From the NCBI GenBank assembly GCA_963575745.1, contig CAUYUJ010000727.1, forward strand, positions 46,064-110,063: 64,000 nucleotides of DNA. Reading direction: 5' to 3'. A program made the translations under genes and the position numbers. Source of the stretch: Prorocentrum cordatum. Its lineage: Eukaryota > Sar > Dinophyceae > Prorocentrales > Prorocentraceae. The stretch's first letter is position 1. Each line of letters opens with the position of its first letter. Under the pieces are notes generated by a model. It had not been told where the DNA came from and made no database searches. It saw nothing but the letters and a program-made list of their open reading frames with translations. This document shows, piece by piece, positions 30,291-39,806 of this stretch.

Positions 30291-31526
30291 CCATGATCGT
30301 TGCCTGTTGTTCAAGAGTAGCGTGCGGAGGGGCAGGCTGAATTTGAAGAAAAAAATGAATTCTGAACATTCCTTCTTTTTTCCAATTGCCATGCTTGGGC
30401 GGTGTGACAGAAGTCTCCGGGATACAGGCTTTGGTCCAATGGCATGACCCTCGGAGCCTTTCTGGCGGGGTTCTTGCAGGTCTTTCGGGGCCTCTTGGGG
30501 AGCTCTTGGTGCCTCCCGGGAGCCCCCCGGTAGTCTCCGCAGGCGTCGGGGGGGTCCCCTATTTTGTCGCATTCTTGACGCGCGCCCTGACGTTCTAGCT
30601 AGGCTGGACAGGTGAACTCATGGGATCTCAATTGTTACTGTGGTTTCAGGGGCTGCCAAGGAGGACATGAAGACAACCCAAGAGAGTCTCAAGACAGCGT
30701 CAGAGAGTTCAACAGCCTTCCAGAACAATCTGTGCAATGTGATCCCGAAGTCTGGATGGAACCCGAGATGAACTTGAACAAAACAAATCACTGGATCTCA
30801 ATATTTTCAGGGCCGCTCATTTGTGGTGGAGGTCGTGGCCCCCAGGCCCATGGGCCCGGTCCCCCGTTATATGTATATCACTGCCTTCCTCCATCCAACT
30901 TCGCTTCCATCCCATCCCTTCCTCTGCATCTGCTCCATGTGATCCGTCTTTCTTTTCCTATCCCTCCCGCTCGCCCTTCCATCTGGCTCCCCTCCCTCTC
31001 CGCCCTCGTCTCCTCCTCTCCCTGTCTCTCCTCATCCCTATCACATTCCCGCTTAATGCGTTGGTTAATCCCCATCACACTAGGTTATCCTTCCATCCAT
31101 CCCCTCCTCTCCGCATCGCCCCCCCCTCTCTCTCTCTCTCTTCTGGTTCCACCCTCCTCGTCCCGAGGATTGCACATGGCAGTACACTCAGAAAGGCACA
31201 CTGGCAATAAGTCGGCAAACTCTACATTTTGAAAGGATTCTGGCAGATAGCACGTAACGCATTCAGGCCTGCTAGCATGGCGTCGTTCCAGCGACAGCGG
31301 GGTCCAACGCCGATACAAGAAATGCGCGCGATTCTCCGACAATTGGTGCGGTTAAAGTGAGGGCGCGGTAGCAAGAATCGCTCACAAGAAACCCAGCCCT
31401 GAAACCTGCAGGCGCGAGATAGAAGTGGGGGGAGCCCAGCAGCACCCTGAACGCAGCAGCTCCTTCAACGGCCACGGGAAGCCACCGCGCACCGCGCGGA
31501 GCGAAGAAACCGAGCGTGCCCTGACG
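30291..31526. other. no gene supported
   Basis: 30833-30885 (GGGCCCGGTCCCCCGTTATATG) resembles 53996-54062. 30890-31160 is pyrimidine-rich with CTCTCTCT runs. A 27-codon plus-strand frame from the ATG at 31277 (MASFQRQRGPTPIQEMRA...) and a longer minus-strand frame over 31290-31530 compete; neither is recognised. Confidence 0.35.
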
Positions 31527-32490
31527 AAATCCCACCAGCCCTCTGGGCGTAGGTGGTCTAGAGCAGATCCTCTTCCACCCCTCCCTCTTCCCCCTTGGGG
31601 AGGGGTTTACCCCTCCCCCTACCCCCTCCCCTGGACCTGGACGGGGGGGGCCGCGGGTAGTTAGAGCGTCCAAGATGGCCCAAGACGGCTCCAAGAGCGC
31701 CTCAGAGAACCCAAGATGAGCTCCAAGATGGCTCAAGATAGCGCAAGATCGCTCACGATGGCTCCTAAGATGGTTCCAAGAAGCCCAAAGACGGCCCCAA
31801 GATAACTCCAAGTGGCCAAACAGCTCCCCAAGGAGGCCCCGAAGAGGCCAAAATCGTCCCAAAACCTAAGGAAAATCAATGATTTTTGCTTTCTCGCCTT
31901 TTCGCTTCCGATGGCTATCCGAGGCCTGGAGATGGCTCCAAGATGGCCCAAGAGGGCCCCAAGAGAGCCCCAAAAGAGCCCCAAGACGGCCCCAAGAGCG
32001 CCCAAGAGCACTCCAAGAGCGTTCCAAGAGGGGTCCAAGAGGCGATTTTAGGGGCTTCCGAGGGGGGACGCTAATTAAACCCCCCCTCTTGTTTGATCGA
32101 CTCCCTCCAAGATGGCCCCAAAAGCGCCCCGAAGGCTCCCCAGAGCGCCTCAAGAGGGTCCCAAGAGGCGCCCAAGATGCCCCAAGGCGCCCAAAAAGCC
32201 CTCCAAGAGGCCCTCAAAAGACCCCCAAGAAGCTCCTTCCCCTCCTCCTCCTCCTCCTCCGATTCTTCCTCCTTCTCCGTCCTCCTCCTCCTCCTCCTCC
32301 TCCTCCTCTTCCCCCTCCTCCTCCTCCTCCTCCTCCGACGACGACGACGACGACGACGACCTCTTCCATCCTCCCCCTCTCGGGGTCTGTGACAGCTTCC
32401 CCCGCCCTTTGTTATTCTGCATGCTCCCCGACTTCCCTGATCACCTCAACTCCCCTGAGCATCGTTTCTGGATGGGCTGGTGGGGATACG
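31527..32490 (+). repeat. R1 composite repeat element, copy 2 (most complete)
   Basis: Head AATCCCACCAGCCCTCTGGG; CT-rich stretch; CTGGACCTGGACGGGG; CCAAGATGGC units; core 1 with AAACCTAAGGAAAATCAATG and TTCGCTTCCGATGGC (31860-31920); units; core 2 with GGCGATTTTAGGGGCTTCCG and TTGTTTGATCGACTCC (32040-32108); units; CTC microsatellite and GAC run (32235-32360); tail CATCGTTTCTGGATGGGCTG then GTGGGGATAC. Head and tail are inverted (ATCCCACCAGCC against GGCTGGTGGGGAT). Confidence 0.72.
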
Positions 32491-32740
32491 CGAAGCGTCA
32501 ACAATTCACTCACTTTCTTGATGTGCGCCCCCACTGTTATTTCGTATTCGCTCCTCCTCCTCCTCCTCCTCCTCCTTCTCCCTCCTCCTCCCTCCTCTCA
32601 TCAGATCTCCGCCCCGACGGAAACAAGCACTGGCCTGCCGCCAGCCAGCCCACGAAGCCCAGGCCAGCGATGCCGAGCGCGAGGCCGCCCTGCGCTGCGG
32701 GTGTGGAGGGCCGCTCTCCCCATCGTCCCTCCCGCGGCAA
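32491..32740. other. CTC microsatellite and unassigned sequence
   Basis: CTCCTC run at 32550-32602; no gene. Confidence 0.5.
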
Positions 32741-32920
32741 GCTCGCTTTGTGCCGACCCCGGCGCCGGCTGCCGAGGGATCGTTCGGCCTCAAACGATCG
32801 GCCGCTTCCGAAACGTCAGTTCGTTCAGTATCGGCCGATGCTGGGTCGCTGGCGGCGCTCAACGTTGAACGCCGCTGGCGGGGTCGCCGCCAGTTGAGAC
32901 GGCGCGCGAACCTGCCGTAC
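32741..32920 (+). mobile_element. MITE-D, copy 2
   Basis: TTGTGCCGACCCCGGCG at left; centre GATCGTTCGGCCTCAAACGATC and GGCGCTCAACGTTGAACGCC; right GGCGCGCGAACCTGCCGTAC. Confidence 0.7.
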
Positions 32921-32929
32921 CCTCCTCTT

Positions 32930-33185
32930 TTACTCCTCTAGAAAACATATACCAAACAAGCTGATATCCTGGATAATGACTCACTCTTCGTACTCTTCGT
33001 TGCATTTTCACTCTGAGCATCTTACGAGTCTTGCGATGTCGCAGAACATTCGAATGATCGTTATCCGTTCCATTGCTGCCTTCGCATTGTTGGTAGCACG
33101 TTTGCTCCATTGCACCCATGATTTCAGTGATTCGGTCGTTCGTAAGGTTAGGATGGTAGACGGCGTCGTACTGTCTTGATCTCTC
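32930..33185 (-). other. lower-GC open segment, possible minus-strand exon
   Basis: A minus-strand frame without stops reads YHPNLTNDRITEIMGAMEQ early and ends with a very basic stretch. Composition differs from the surrounding GC-rich repeats. No domain recognised and no splice sites chosen; it could be spurious. Confidence 0.25.
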
Positions 33186-33990
33186 AAGAGCTGTCGCGTC
33201 TATTGCTCGATCTGGTGTCGCGGGGTTGTGGTGCCGTCTGGGCGTGCGTGGGCGCTGTTGTGAGCCTCGGCAATCGCACGATCTTGGCAAGCATCTGCCC
33301 CTTCGTGCGCAATCAGACGGCTTTGAAAGTTTGGTATCGTGCATGTTTGTACTATGGCACTGCGATGGGAGGATGGGGAGGAGGAGGATGGGGAGGAGGG
33401 AGGAGTAAACGGACGGGCGAGGAGGAAGAGGGGGGAGGGGCAACAGAAGAGCACGAAGTGGAACCAGTGGGAGGATCGCTCCTCCTCCTCCTTCTCCTCC
33501 TCTCGGGGGGGGGGCGAAAAGGTAGGATAACAAAGGGCACGTTAGAGAATCCTTCACGTAGCTGGTTTTCCTGGCGCCTCCTGGCGCCAGGGGGCGCCAT
33601 GTATTGAAGAAGCGGACTGGCGGCGGAGCGACAACCAGCTGCATGCAGAAAATGTCGCACACCACCTTTCCCCATCCTGCCCTTCATCTGGCCTGGTCCG
33701 ATCCTTCTGTGCCCCCACCTGTCCCAGCTAATTACCCCCCTCACACCCGTCCCCTTTCCTTGCCATCGGCCCCTGGACCACTTCGGGACCGCGTTCCGAC
33801 AAAGTCCGCCAGGCGAAGTGGGGCGTGGCAACGCGACCCCCCCCCCCGTGCCAGAGGACAATGAAGGCGAATGGACGCCCACGCCAAAATCCCTCCTACC
33901 CCCTCCTTCTCCTCCTCCTCCTCTTCAGATTTGCACTCGTACCTTCACTCGAGCCTCAGGCGGCCGTTTGGGACGAGTCCGGGCACCTCT
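33186..33990. other. no gene supported; G-rich and CTC tracts
   Basis: GAGGAGGA and GGGG tracts at 33365-33450 and 33475-33520; a GGCGCC palindrome cluster at 33572-33600 (CTGGCGCCTCCTGGCGCCAG). Confidence 0.4.
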
Positions 33991-34976
33991 GAATACAGCA
34001 ACGCTCCTGAACTCCTCGCTCGTCCTCCGACTCCGCCTCCTCCTCCTGCTGCTGCCTCCACCTCAAGCGCGCGCAGGAAAGCCGAAGAACAGAGGAACAA
34101 ACGGACACGAGGAGGACAACGACAAAGACCGCACGCCTCCGCCTCCCCGCCCAAGACCCCGCGACGGCGACTGCTCAAACCGCCCACGGCGCTCGACGAC
34201 GACGACGAGGCCAGAGGCGACGGAGACGACGAGGCGGACGAGAAGACGACGGTGACGACAACCACGGGCCAGGAGGGCGGCAGAGACGACAAAGCGGACG
34301 AGAGGACGAAGACGACAACACTATCGACAACGACAACCAAAACGACGACGATTATCTTAAGACTGTTTATCGAGAAAGATCGAACGGGAACCCTTGGCGC
34401 CATGTCTGGGCCTCCACCGACTTGCTTGTATGCCAAAAGTTCTCGAGCGAGAGCGCCACTCTTGAGTTCGGGGCCTCTCTGGCAAGGGCCTTTGTGAATA
34501 CATCTTGAACGAGAGCCCTTGTCGTCGTGGTTGGGCCTCCACCAATTTGACTGAATCGCGAGAGAGTCTCGAGCGAGAGCGCCGTTCCTGAGTTCAGGGG
34601 CCTCTCTGGCCAGGGGCTCTCGGAGTAAATCGTGAGGGGGTATCGAGTAGGAGCCCTTGTCGTCGTGGTTGGGCGTCCACCAATTTGACTGAATCGCGAG
34701 AGAGTCTCGAGCGAGAGCGCCGTTCCTGAGTTCAGGGGCCTCTCTGGCCAGGGGCTCTCGGAGTAAATCGTGAGGGAGTATCGAGTAGGAGCCCTTGTCG
34801 TCGTGTCTGGGCCTCCACCAACTTGAATGAATTAGGAGGAAGTCTCGATCGATAGCGCCGTTCCTGAGGTCAGGGGCCTCTCTGGCCAGGGTGTCTCGGG
34901 GTAAACTGTGAGGAAGTATCGAGCGGGAGCCGTTGTCGTTGTAGCCGTGCCTCCAAGGGCACACAGTTAAACTCAA
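33945..34976 (-). CDS. open frame with 46-residue repeats, possible repeat protein
   Basis: A 343-codon minus-strand frame covers a 138-bp tandem repeat (34360-34970). Because 138 is a multiple of 3, four units of 46 residues stay in frame; each carries an SNWW.PNHDDKGS segment and an LAREAPELRNGALARD segment. Past the repeat (toward 33945) the frame turns into a Val-rich stretch and then Ser/Arg-rich sequence over GAC/CGA microsatellite, which looks non-coding. No signal peptide or known domain. Conservation of reading frame between units could reflect selection or only recent duplication; I lean to a tandem repeat with a fortuitous frame. Confidence 0.3.
   Translation of the reverse strand: MSLTVCPWRHGYNDNGSRSILPHSLPRDTLAREAPDLRNGAIDRDFLLIHSSWWRPRHDDKGSYSILPHDLLREPLAREAPELRNGALARDSLAIQSNWWTPNHDDKGSYSIPPHDLLREPLAREAPELRNGALARDSLAIQSNWWRPNHDDKGSRSRCIHKGPCQRGPELKSGALARELLAYKQVGGGPDMAPRVPVRSFSINSLKIIVVVLVVVVDSVVVFVLSSALSSLPPSWPVVVVTVVFSSASSSPSPLASSSSSSAVGGLSSRRRGVLGGEAEACGLCRCPPRVRLFLCSSAFLRALEVEAAAGGGGGVGGRARSSGALLYSEVPGLVPNGRLRLE
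34360..34975 (-). repeat. 138-bp tandem repeat, about 4.4 units
   Basis: GAGAGCGCCGTTCCTGAG recurs at about 34577, 34715 and 34853 (138 bp apart) and, diverged, at 34451 (126 bp). The middle units differ at only a few positions. Confidence 0.88.
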
Positions 34977-35085
34977 GCCAACGCTCGCGCGGGAGCCTCG
35001 TTGTCAGAGAACATGTAGCCGGCGTCGCGACGAGAGCGCGCGGAACCGTTTCCGGAGATCAGCAATAATGATTCTCTAGAAATGA

Positions 35086-35265
35086 AGATTCGACGACATG
35101 GCGACGACGACACGGCGACGACGACATGACGACAACATGACGACGCCAAACGGCCGACTGCGGCGACGGCGGCGGCGGCGGGGGCGGCGGCGGCGGCAGC
35201 AACGACGACGACGACGGCGACGAGGCCGACGGCGCCGACGACGCCGACGGCGCTGGCAGGGGCGC
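35086..35265. repeat. GAC/GGC microsatellite
   Basis: Imperfect CGACGA, GGCGGC and ACGACG runs. Confidence 0.8.
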
Positions 35266-35430
35266 GTGCCCGGTCCTGCAGCAGGCACAGCGCCAGTGCC
35301 CGCACCAGCCCGCCCTGCGGGGCGGCGTCTGGCGGCGGCGGGCACCACGAACGCGGCCGACACGCGGCCGACTGGCGGCCGGCGAAAGCCGCGCGGCACC
35401 GACAGGCCTCAAATAGGGCACGGGCAGACC

Positions 35431-35602
35431 TCAGGGAGGGCCGAGGAGCCGGTAGGGGGACCAGAGTGGTGTCACGGTGCGATCGGCTCGGGGCACGACC
35501 CAGGAGTGGTGCATCCAGCGGCCCTCGCTGCTGGAGCCCGTGCGGAGCAACAGGAGATCCTGGCGGTCCAGGTGATCTGTGAACTCCAGGGACTTGTCTA
35601 GG
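35431..35602 (-). CDS. possible exon of an unrecognised gene
   Basis: On the minus strand a pyrimidine-rich acceptor-like CCCCCTAG is followed by a coding-like stretch: DKSLEFTDHLDRQDLLLLRT, then GRWMHHSWVVPRADR and PLWSPYRLLGPP, ending either at a TGA (35433-35431) or at a donor-like GAG/GT overlapping it. The run of mixed hydrophobic and charged residues is unlike the repeat frames nearby. MITE-C copy 2 lies 30 bp upstream, within what would be the preceding intron. No domain recognised. Confidence 0.3.
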
Positions 35603-35631
35603 GGGAACGAACGATGCCATCAGCATAAAAC

Positions 35632-35767
35632 CTCGGAGATACGCCAGGATTTCTCGGATCGGCGCTCGACCCCTCTCCCTGGCGCGCGGAGCGCGCCAGG
35701 GGCGGCGCCGGAGGCGCCGCTAGGGGGTGTCCAACGCGGATCCAAGAAATCCGCGCGGACCGCCGAG
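35632..35767. mobile_element. MITE-C, copy 2
   Basis: Ends CTCGGAGATACGCCAGGATT then TCTCGGATC, and GGATCCAAGAAATCCGCGCG then GACCGCCGAG. The centre palindrome is GGCGCGCGGAGCGCGCC. Followed by TTTTCATGTTTATG as copy 3 is by TTTTCATGTTCATG. Confidence 0.78.
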
Positions 35768-36156
35768 TTTTCATGTTTATGTCCCCGCTCCTTCCCCTAA
35801 TACCATCATTTTGATTTTGATTTCTCTGACCAAAGTCAACATGATGGTATTCGGTAACCAATCACAATAATGGTTTCCCGGACCAAAATCAAAATGATGG
35901 CCGCCTGGCATCTGGGAGCACGAGGAGCAGTGGGGGGCGCGGAGGCAGGGGAGCAGGACGGGCCCGAGCCCTGCGCGCCATGGGGCCCCCGGGCCACCTT
36001 CTGCCGTGGACGGCGGGGCCCACGAGGCAGAGGAGCACCGCCCCTGGGGGTGCCGCTGTGAGTTCGACGGAGAGCGATCGCCCGCTCGGGATGTTCACCG
36101 AACGGCAAGGCCACTGGAGGGGGGGGGCAGTCTCAGGGGAACCAACAAACACAAAA
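35768..36156. other. no gene supported
   Basis: Contains a small inverted pair (ACCATCATTTTGATTTTG at about 35802 and CAAAATCAAAATGATGG at about 35883) spanning ~95 bp, possibly a decayed MITE. Confidence 0.35.
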
Positions 36157-36261
36157 ACTCGGAACGCCGCGCGGATCTCTCGGATCGGCGCCGGACCCCC
36201 ATCCCTGGCGCGCCAGGGTGGTTCCAGCGCGGATCCGAGAAATCTACGCGGACCTCCGAGT
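36157..36261. mobile_element. MITE-C, copy 3 (short)
   Basis: ACTCGGAACGCCGCGCGGAT and TCTCTCGGATCGGCGCC at left; GCGCGGATCCGAGAAATC and TACGCGGACCTCCGAGT at right; the central GC palindrome is shortened. Confidence 0.75.
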
Positions 36262-36411
36262 TTTCATGTTCATGTCCTTGCTCGTTCCCGTAATGGTCGG
36301 CTCGACTCGGCTGTTGAGCCATACCGTGACAGTTTTTAATACATGGGATGTTTAAAATTATCCCAGTGCGACACTACCTAGGAGTTGGAGCCCCTAGGAA
36401 AGCAGCATAGT

Positions 36412-37462
36412 AGTACCAGTAAAGCTAAGCTAAAGCTAAGCTAAAACTAAGCTAAAGCTAAGCTGAAGCTAAGCTGAAGCTAAGCTAAAGCTAAACTGAA
36501 GCTAAGCTGAAGCTAAGCTAAAGCTAAGCTAAAGCTAAGCTAAGGTTAAGCTAACACTAAGCTAAAGCTAAGCTAAGTCTAAACTGAAGATAAGCTGAAG
36601 CTAAGCTAAAGCTAAGCTAAAGCTCAGCTAAGTCTAAAGCTAAATATAAGCGAAAGCTAAGCTAAAGCTAAGCTAAAGCTAAGCTGAAGCTGAGCGAAAG
36701 CTAAGCTAAAGCTAAGCTAAGGCTAAGCTAAAGCTAAGCTAAAGCTAAGCTGAAGCTAAGCTGAAGCTAAGCTAAAGCTAAGCTAAAGCTAAGCTAAAGC
36801 TAAGCTGAAGCTGAGCTAAAGCTGAGCTAAAGCTAAGCTGAATCTAAGCTAAAGCTAGGCTAAAGCTAAGCTAACACTAAACTGAAGCGAAGCTAAAGCG
36901 AAGCTAAAGCTAAGCTAAAGCTAAGCTAACACTAAGCTAAAGCTAAGCTAAAGCTAAGCTAAAGCTAAGCTGAAGCTAAGCTAAAGCTAAGCTAACACAA
37001 AGCTGAAGCTAAGCTAAAGCTAATAAGCTAAAACTATACTAAAGCTAAGCTAAAGCTAAGCTAACACTAAGCTGAAGCTAAGCTAAAGCTAAGCTAAAGC
37101 TAAGCTAAAGCTAAGCTAAAGCTAAGCTAAAGCTAAGCTAAAGCTAAGCTAAGGCTAAGCTAACACTAAGCTAAAGCTAAGCTAAAGCTAAGCTAAAGCT
37201 AAAGCTAAGCTAAAGCTAAGCTAACACTAAACTGAAGCGAAGCTAAAGCGAAGCTAAAGCTAAGCTAAAGCTAAGCTGACACTAAGCTAAAGCTAAGCTA
37301 AAGCTAAATATAAGATAAAGCTAAAGCTCAGGCTAAAGCTCCCAGGGGACTGGGGGAACCGCGGGGCGGGGACTGGGGGAACCGCCCGGGGCGGTTTCCA
37401 TTGCCCGGCCCTTTAAGCAAAGAGAGTAAGAACCCTTCTAGGCAGAGCCTAGGTAGGGAAAT
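36412..37462 (-). repeat. AAGCTAAGCT satellite with conserved flank, copy 2
   Basis: About 920 bp of imperfect 11-bp units AAAGCTAAGCT (36416-37335), then a flank (GGGGGAACCGCGGGGCGGG, AAGAACCCTTCTAGGCAGAG) that is the reverse complement of the flank at 25133-25253. Relative to that copy the whole unit is inverted. Confidence 0.82.
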
Positions 37463-37918
37463 ACTGTTTTTAATACATGATTGATTTACGGATGAATGTA
37501 TGCATGAACTCATCGTTGTTTTTAGTACTAAATCCTTATATGTTTGATACATGACCCGCACGCGGAGCATGTATTAAAAACGGCACTGTGACACAATCAG
37601 TGATGTCATCATCTGCACTCTGCCCACTGCCAACATTGGGCGTCCCGAAGCGGTGCGGCGACAGACCGTGCGGTGACCTCGAAAAATCCCCCAAGACCTC
37701 ACCGCACGGTCCGTCACCGCACGGTCTCGGGGCCTCGGAGGCCCCCGTCGCCCGAGACGTCCTCGGAGAACGACCCGAGTCCTGAGACCGTGCGGTGGCC
37801 TCGAACCCCCACCGACACACCACACCGTTCGGGGGCCCACTGCCCACAGCCTGACCGCCACCTGCCCGCACCGGGGCCGCCACCACCGAGAGGGCGACGC
37901 CTGCTGCGGCGCGGGGGA
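37463..37918. other. no gene supported
   Basis: GTATTAAAAACGGCACTGTG lies at 37569 and TTTTTAATACATGATTG at 37467; the latter resembles 36331-36345 (TTTTTAATACATGGGATG), so the satellite block is bracketed by related words. 37660-37810 has GACCGTGCGGTGACCTCG repeats in both orientations. Confidence 0.4.
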
Positions 37919-38048
37919 CTTGCCGTCGCTCGGACGTCCATTTCCCATGCATTTGTCGGTTTCGTGCGTGTTATTTTTGCTCGATGGTCCAGGGTGGTCC
38001 TCGATGGTTCTCGCCGAGAAAAAATGCACACGTCCGAGCGATGCCAAG
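37919..38048 (+). mobile_element. MITE-F, copy 2
   Basis: 130 bp; CTTGCCGTCGCTCGGACGT and ACGTCCGAGCGATGCCAAG pair at 17 or 18 of 19. Interior GTTTCGTGCGTGTTATTTTTGC and GATGGTTCTCGCCGAG. Confidence 0.8.
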
Positions 38049-38193
38049 GGGAGGGAGGCGCTGGCCTCGGCAGGGAGAAGGGTGCGGGCCCTCGAGGCTG
38101 GCCAGCTGCCCGGGAAAGACCACGTCGCGGGGTGCGCGCGCACTCGAGGCCACAGCATACTCATCGACAGGGGGCGGCCCCAGGTATGGCACA

Positions 38194-38382
38194 CGACGAA
38201 CGAACAACACGCACCCATACCCATAGGGGGGTCGTTGGGAGGAGGACTGGCTGTGGGTATGGGTGCGGGTTGTCGGGCCCTGGGGAACCCTCCCGTTGGA
38301 GCGGGGACCCCTATCCGACAACAGGCACCCATAGCCCTCTCCGATCCCCCTATGGGTATGGGTGTGTATTGTTGGTTCGTCA
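38194..38382. mobile_element. MITE-G, copy 2
   Basis: Left GACGAACGAACAACACGCAC then CCATACCCATAGGGGGG; right CCCCCTATGGGTATGGGTG then TGTATTGTTGGTTCGTC. Internal pair GGGTATGGGTGCGGGTTGTC / CCGACAACAGGCACCCATAG as in copy 1. Confidence 0.8.
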
Positions 38383-38898
38383 GCACAGGGCTCCCGCCAA
38401 GAGCCCGAGACACTGGCACCGCCAACTCCGTTGCCGCCCCCCGTGGAAGCCGCAGGTGGGCCACGGTGGAGCGGGAAAAGGTCCCTGCGGATCCTGGAGA
38501 GGCTACCATGGCCGCCCTTGGTTGGGCCCCTCCCTCCAGCACGTTCGTTGGCGATACGGCGTCCATCAGACGTCGCCGTGCAACTTCAGACAGACCAAAG
38601 CTCAAGAGCGTGGAACCCGGCAGATCCCCAGACTCCGTCCGAATGGGACTCCGTCCAAACAGCTTTGGAACCCGGCGGACCAGGAGGAGGAGGACCAGGA
38701 GGAGGAGGAGGAGGAGGAGGAGGAGGAGGAGGAGGAGGAGGAGGAGGAGGGAGGAGGGAGGAGGGAGGAGGGAGGGAGGGAGGGAGGAGGGAGGAGGGAG
38801 GAGGGAGGCACGCGCTCGGGGGCCACCGTCGGCGCCCCTCTCGGGGCGCAGGCCCTCCAGAGATCCCAGCAAGAAACTCAACCTACAGCCGGTGGCTT
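38383..38898. other. no gene supported; GGA microsatellite
   Basis: GGAGGA and GGGAGGAG run at 38686-38812; Arg/Gly/Glu-rich frames over it are artefacts. Confidence 0.45.
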
Positions 38899-39184
38899 GC
38901 ACGAGTGGCCCACGCGTTCGGTGGCAACGAATGGGAGCCTCCCATACTGCAGGTCCGTGCCGTGTCGACCCTGGCGTTGGTTCCTGACACCGCAGGGATC
39001 GTTCAACCTTGAACGATCGGCCGTCTCCGCAACGTCCGATCGTTCAACATCGATCGATTCTGGGCCGCCAGCGGCGTTCAACCTTGAACGTCGGCGGCGG
39101 GGTCGCCGCCGGTCGACACGACGCGAACCTACCGTACACGAGTGGCCCACGCGTTCGGTGGCAACGAATGGGAGCCTCCCATAC
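38899..39184 (+). mobile_element. MITE-D, copy 3, between 48-bp direct repeats
   Basis: The element (38947-39136) has CGTGCCGTGTCGACCCTGG at left, the palindromes ATCGTTCAACCTTGAACGAT and GCGTTCAACCTTGAACGTC, and GTCGACACGACGCGAACC at right. It is bracketed by an exact 48-bp direct repeat at 38899-38946 and 39137-39184 that begins CACGAGTGGCCCACGCG and ends GGGAGCCTCCCATAC. Confidence 0.78.
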
Positions 39185-39806
39185 CATCCTGTCGGCTCTT
39201 GCGAATCGATGCTGAATCGACGCGAGTTGACGCCACAGCGGCGCTAGATGACGCTACATCGGCGCTATCTCATCGACTTCAGACGCTATTCGACGCTGAT
39301 AGACGCTCGCCGAACACGTGTGTGCTCCAAGGCCAGACAAAACGCGAGCAGCTCAGCGCGAAGCACCCTCTGTCACCTGCCTGGGAGCGCAGCTGCCACC
39401 CCACAGAGAGGCTGCCAAAACAATGGGTCGTCAAGCACTTGAACCATGTACACGGCAGCGGCACCACACCTCCGCCTTCTGGGGTCGGGGGAGAATCCCC
39501 TCCGAACCGTCTCCGAAAGCGTGCAGCTGGTAGCCCTCGAGGGCCACCCTCTGGTCCGAGAGTCTGACCTCCTCTAGAAGGACCGCGTGACCGACATCTT
39601 CGCACCCAGGGAACACAGGGACCGTGCGCTCCTTCCGAGGGACCCCCCTGAGCCACAAAGCTGGCTCCGCTTCGTGAGCGTCAACGCCTGCGGGAGGAAG
39701 GACCCGTGTTGGCATCGCACGTCCAAGCACGGTGGAAACGGCACTCCGGCACGCGACGGCAGCAGGGACAGAGGTCAGGACAGTCATTCCCTGCAGCAGG
39801 GCAATA
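39185..39806. other. no gene supported
   Basis: Mixed composition, several short frames on both strands; no repeat partner seen. Confidence 0.35.

Noticed and set aside
31277-31360. 27-codon plus-strand frame from an ATG with good-looking codons
   Set aside because: Too short to support alone and in conflict with an equally plausible minus-strand frame.
36412-37335. AAGCTAAGCT array as a telomere or centromere
   Set aside because: The unit is not TTTAGGG-like, and a second, diverged copy with the same flank lies 11 kb away, which fits a dispersed repeat better.
37574-38902. 442-codon minus-strand and 524-codon plus-strand frames
   Set aside because: They run through MITE-F, MITE-G, a GGA microsatellite and MITE-D without regard to boundaries; compositional artefacts of high GC.
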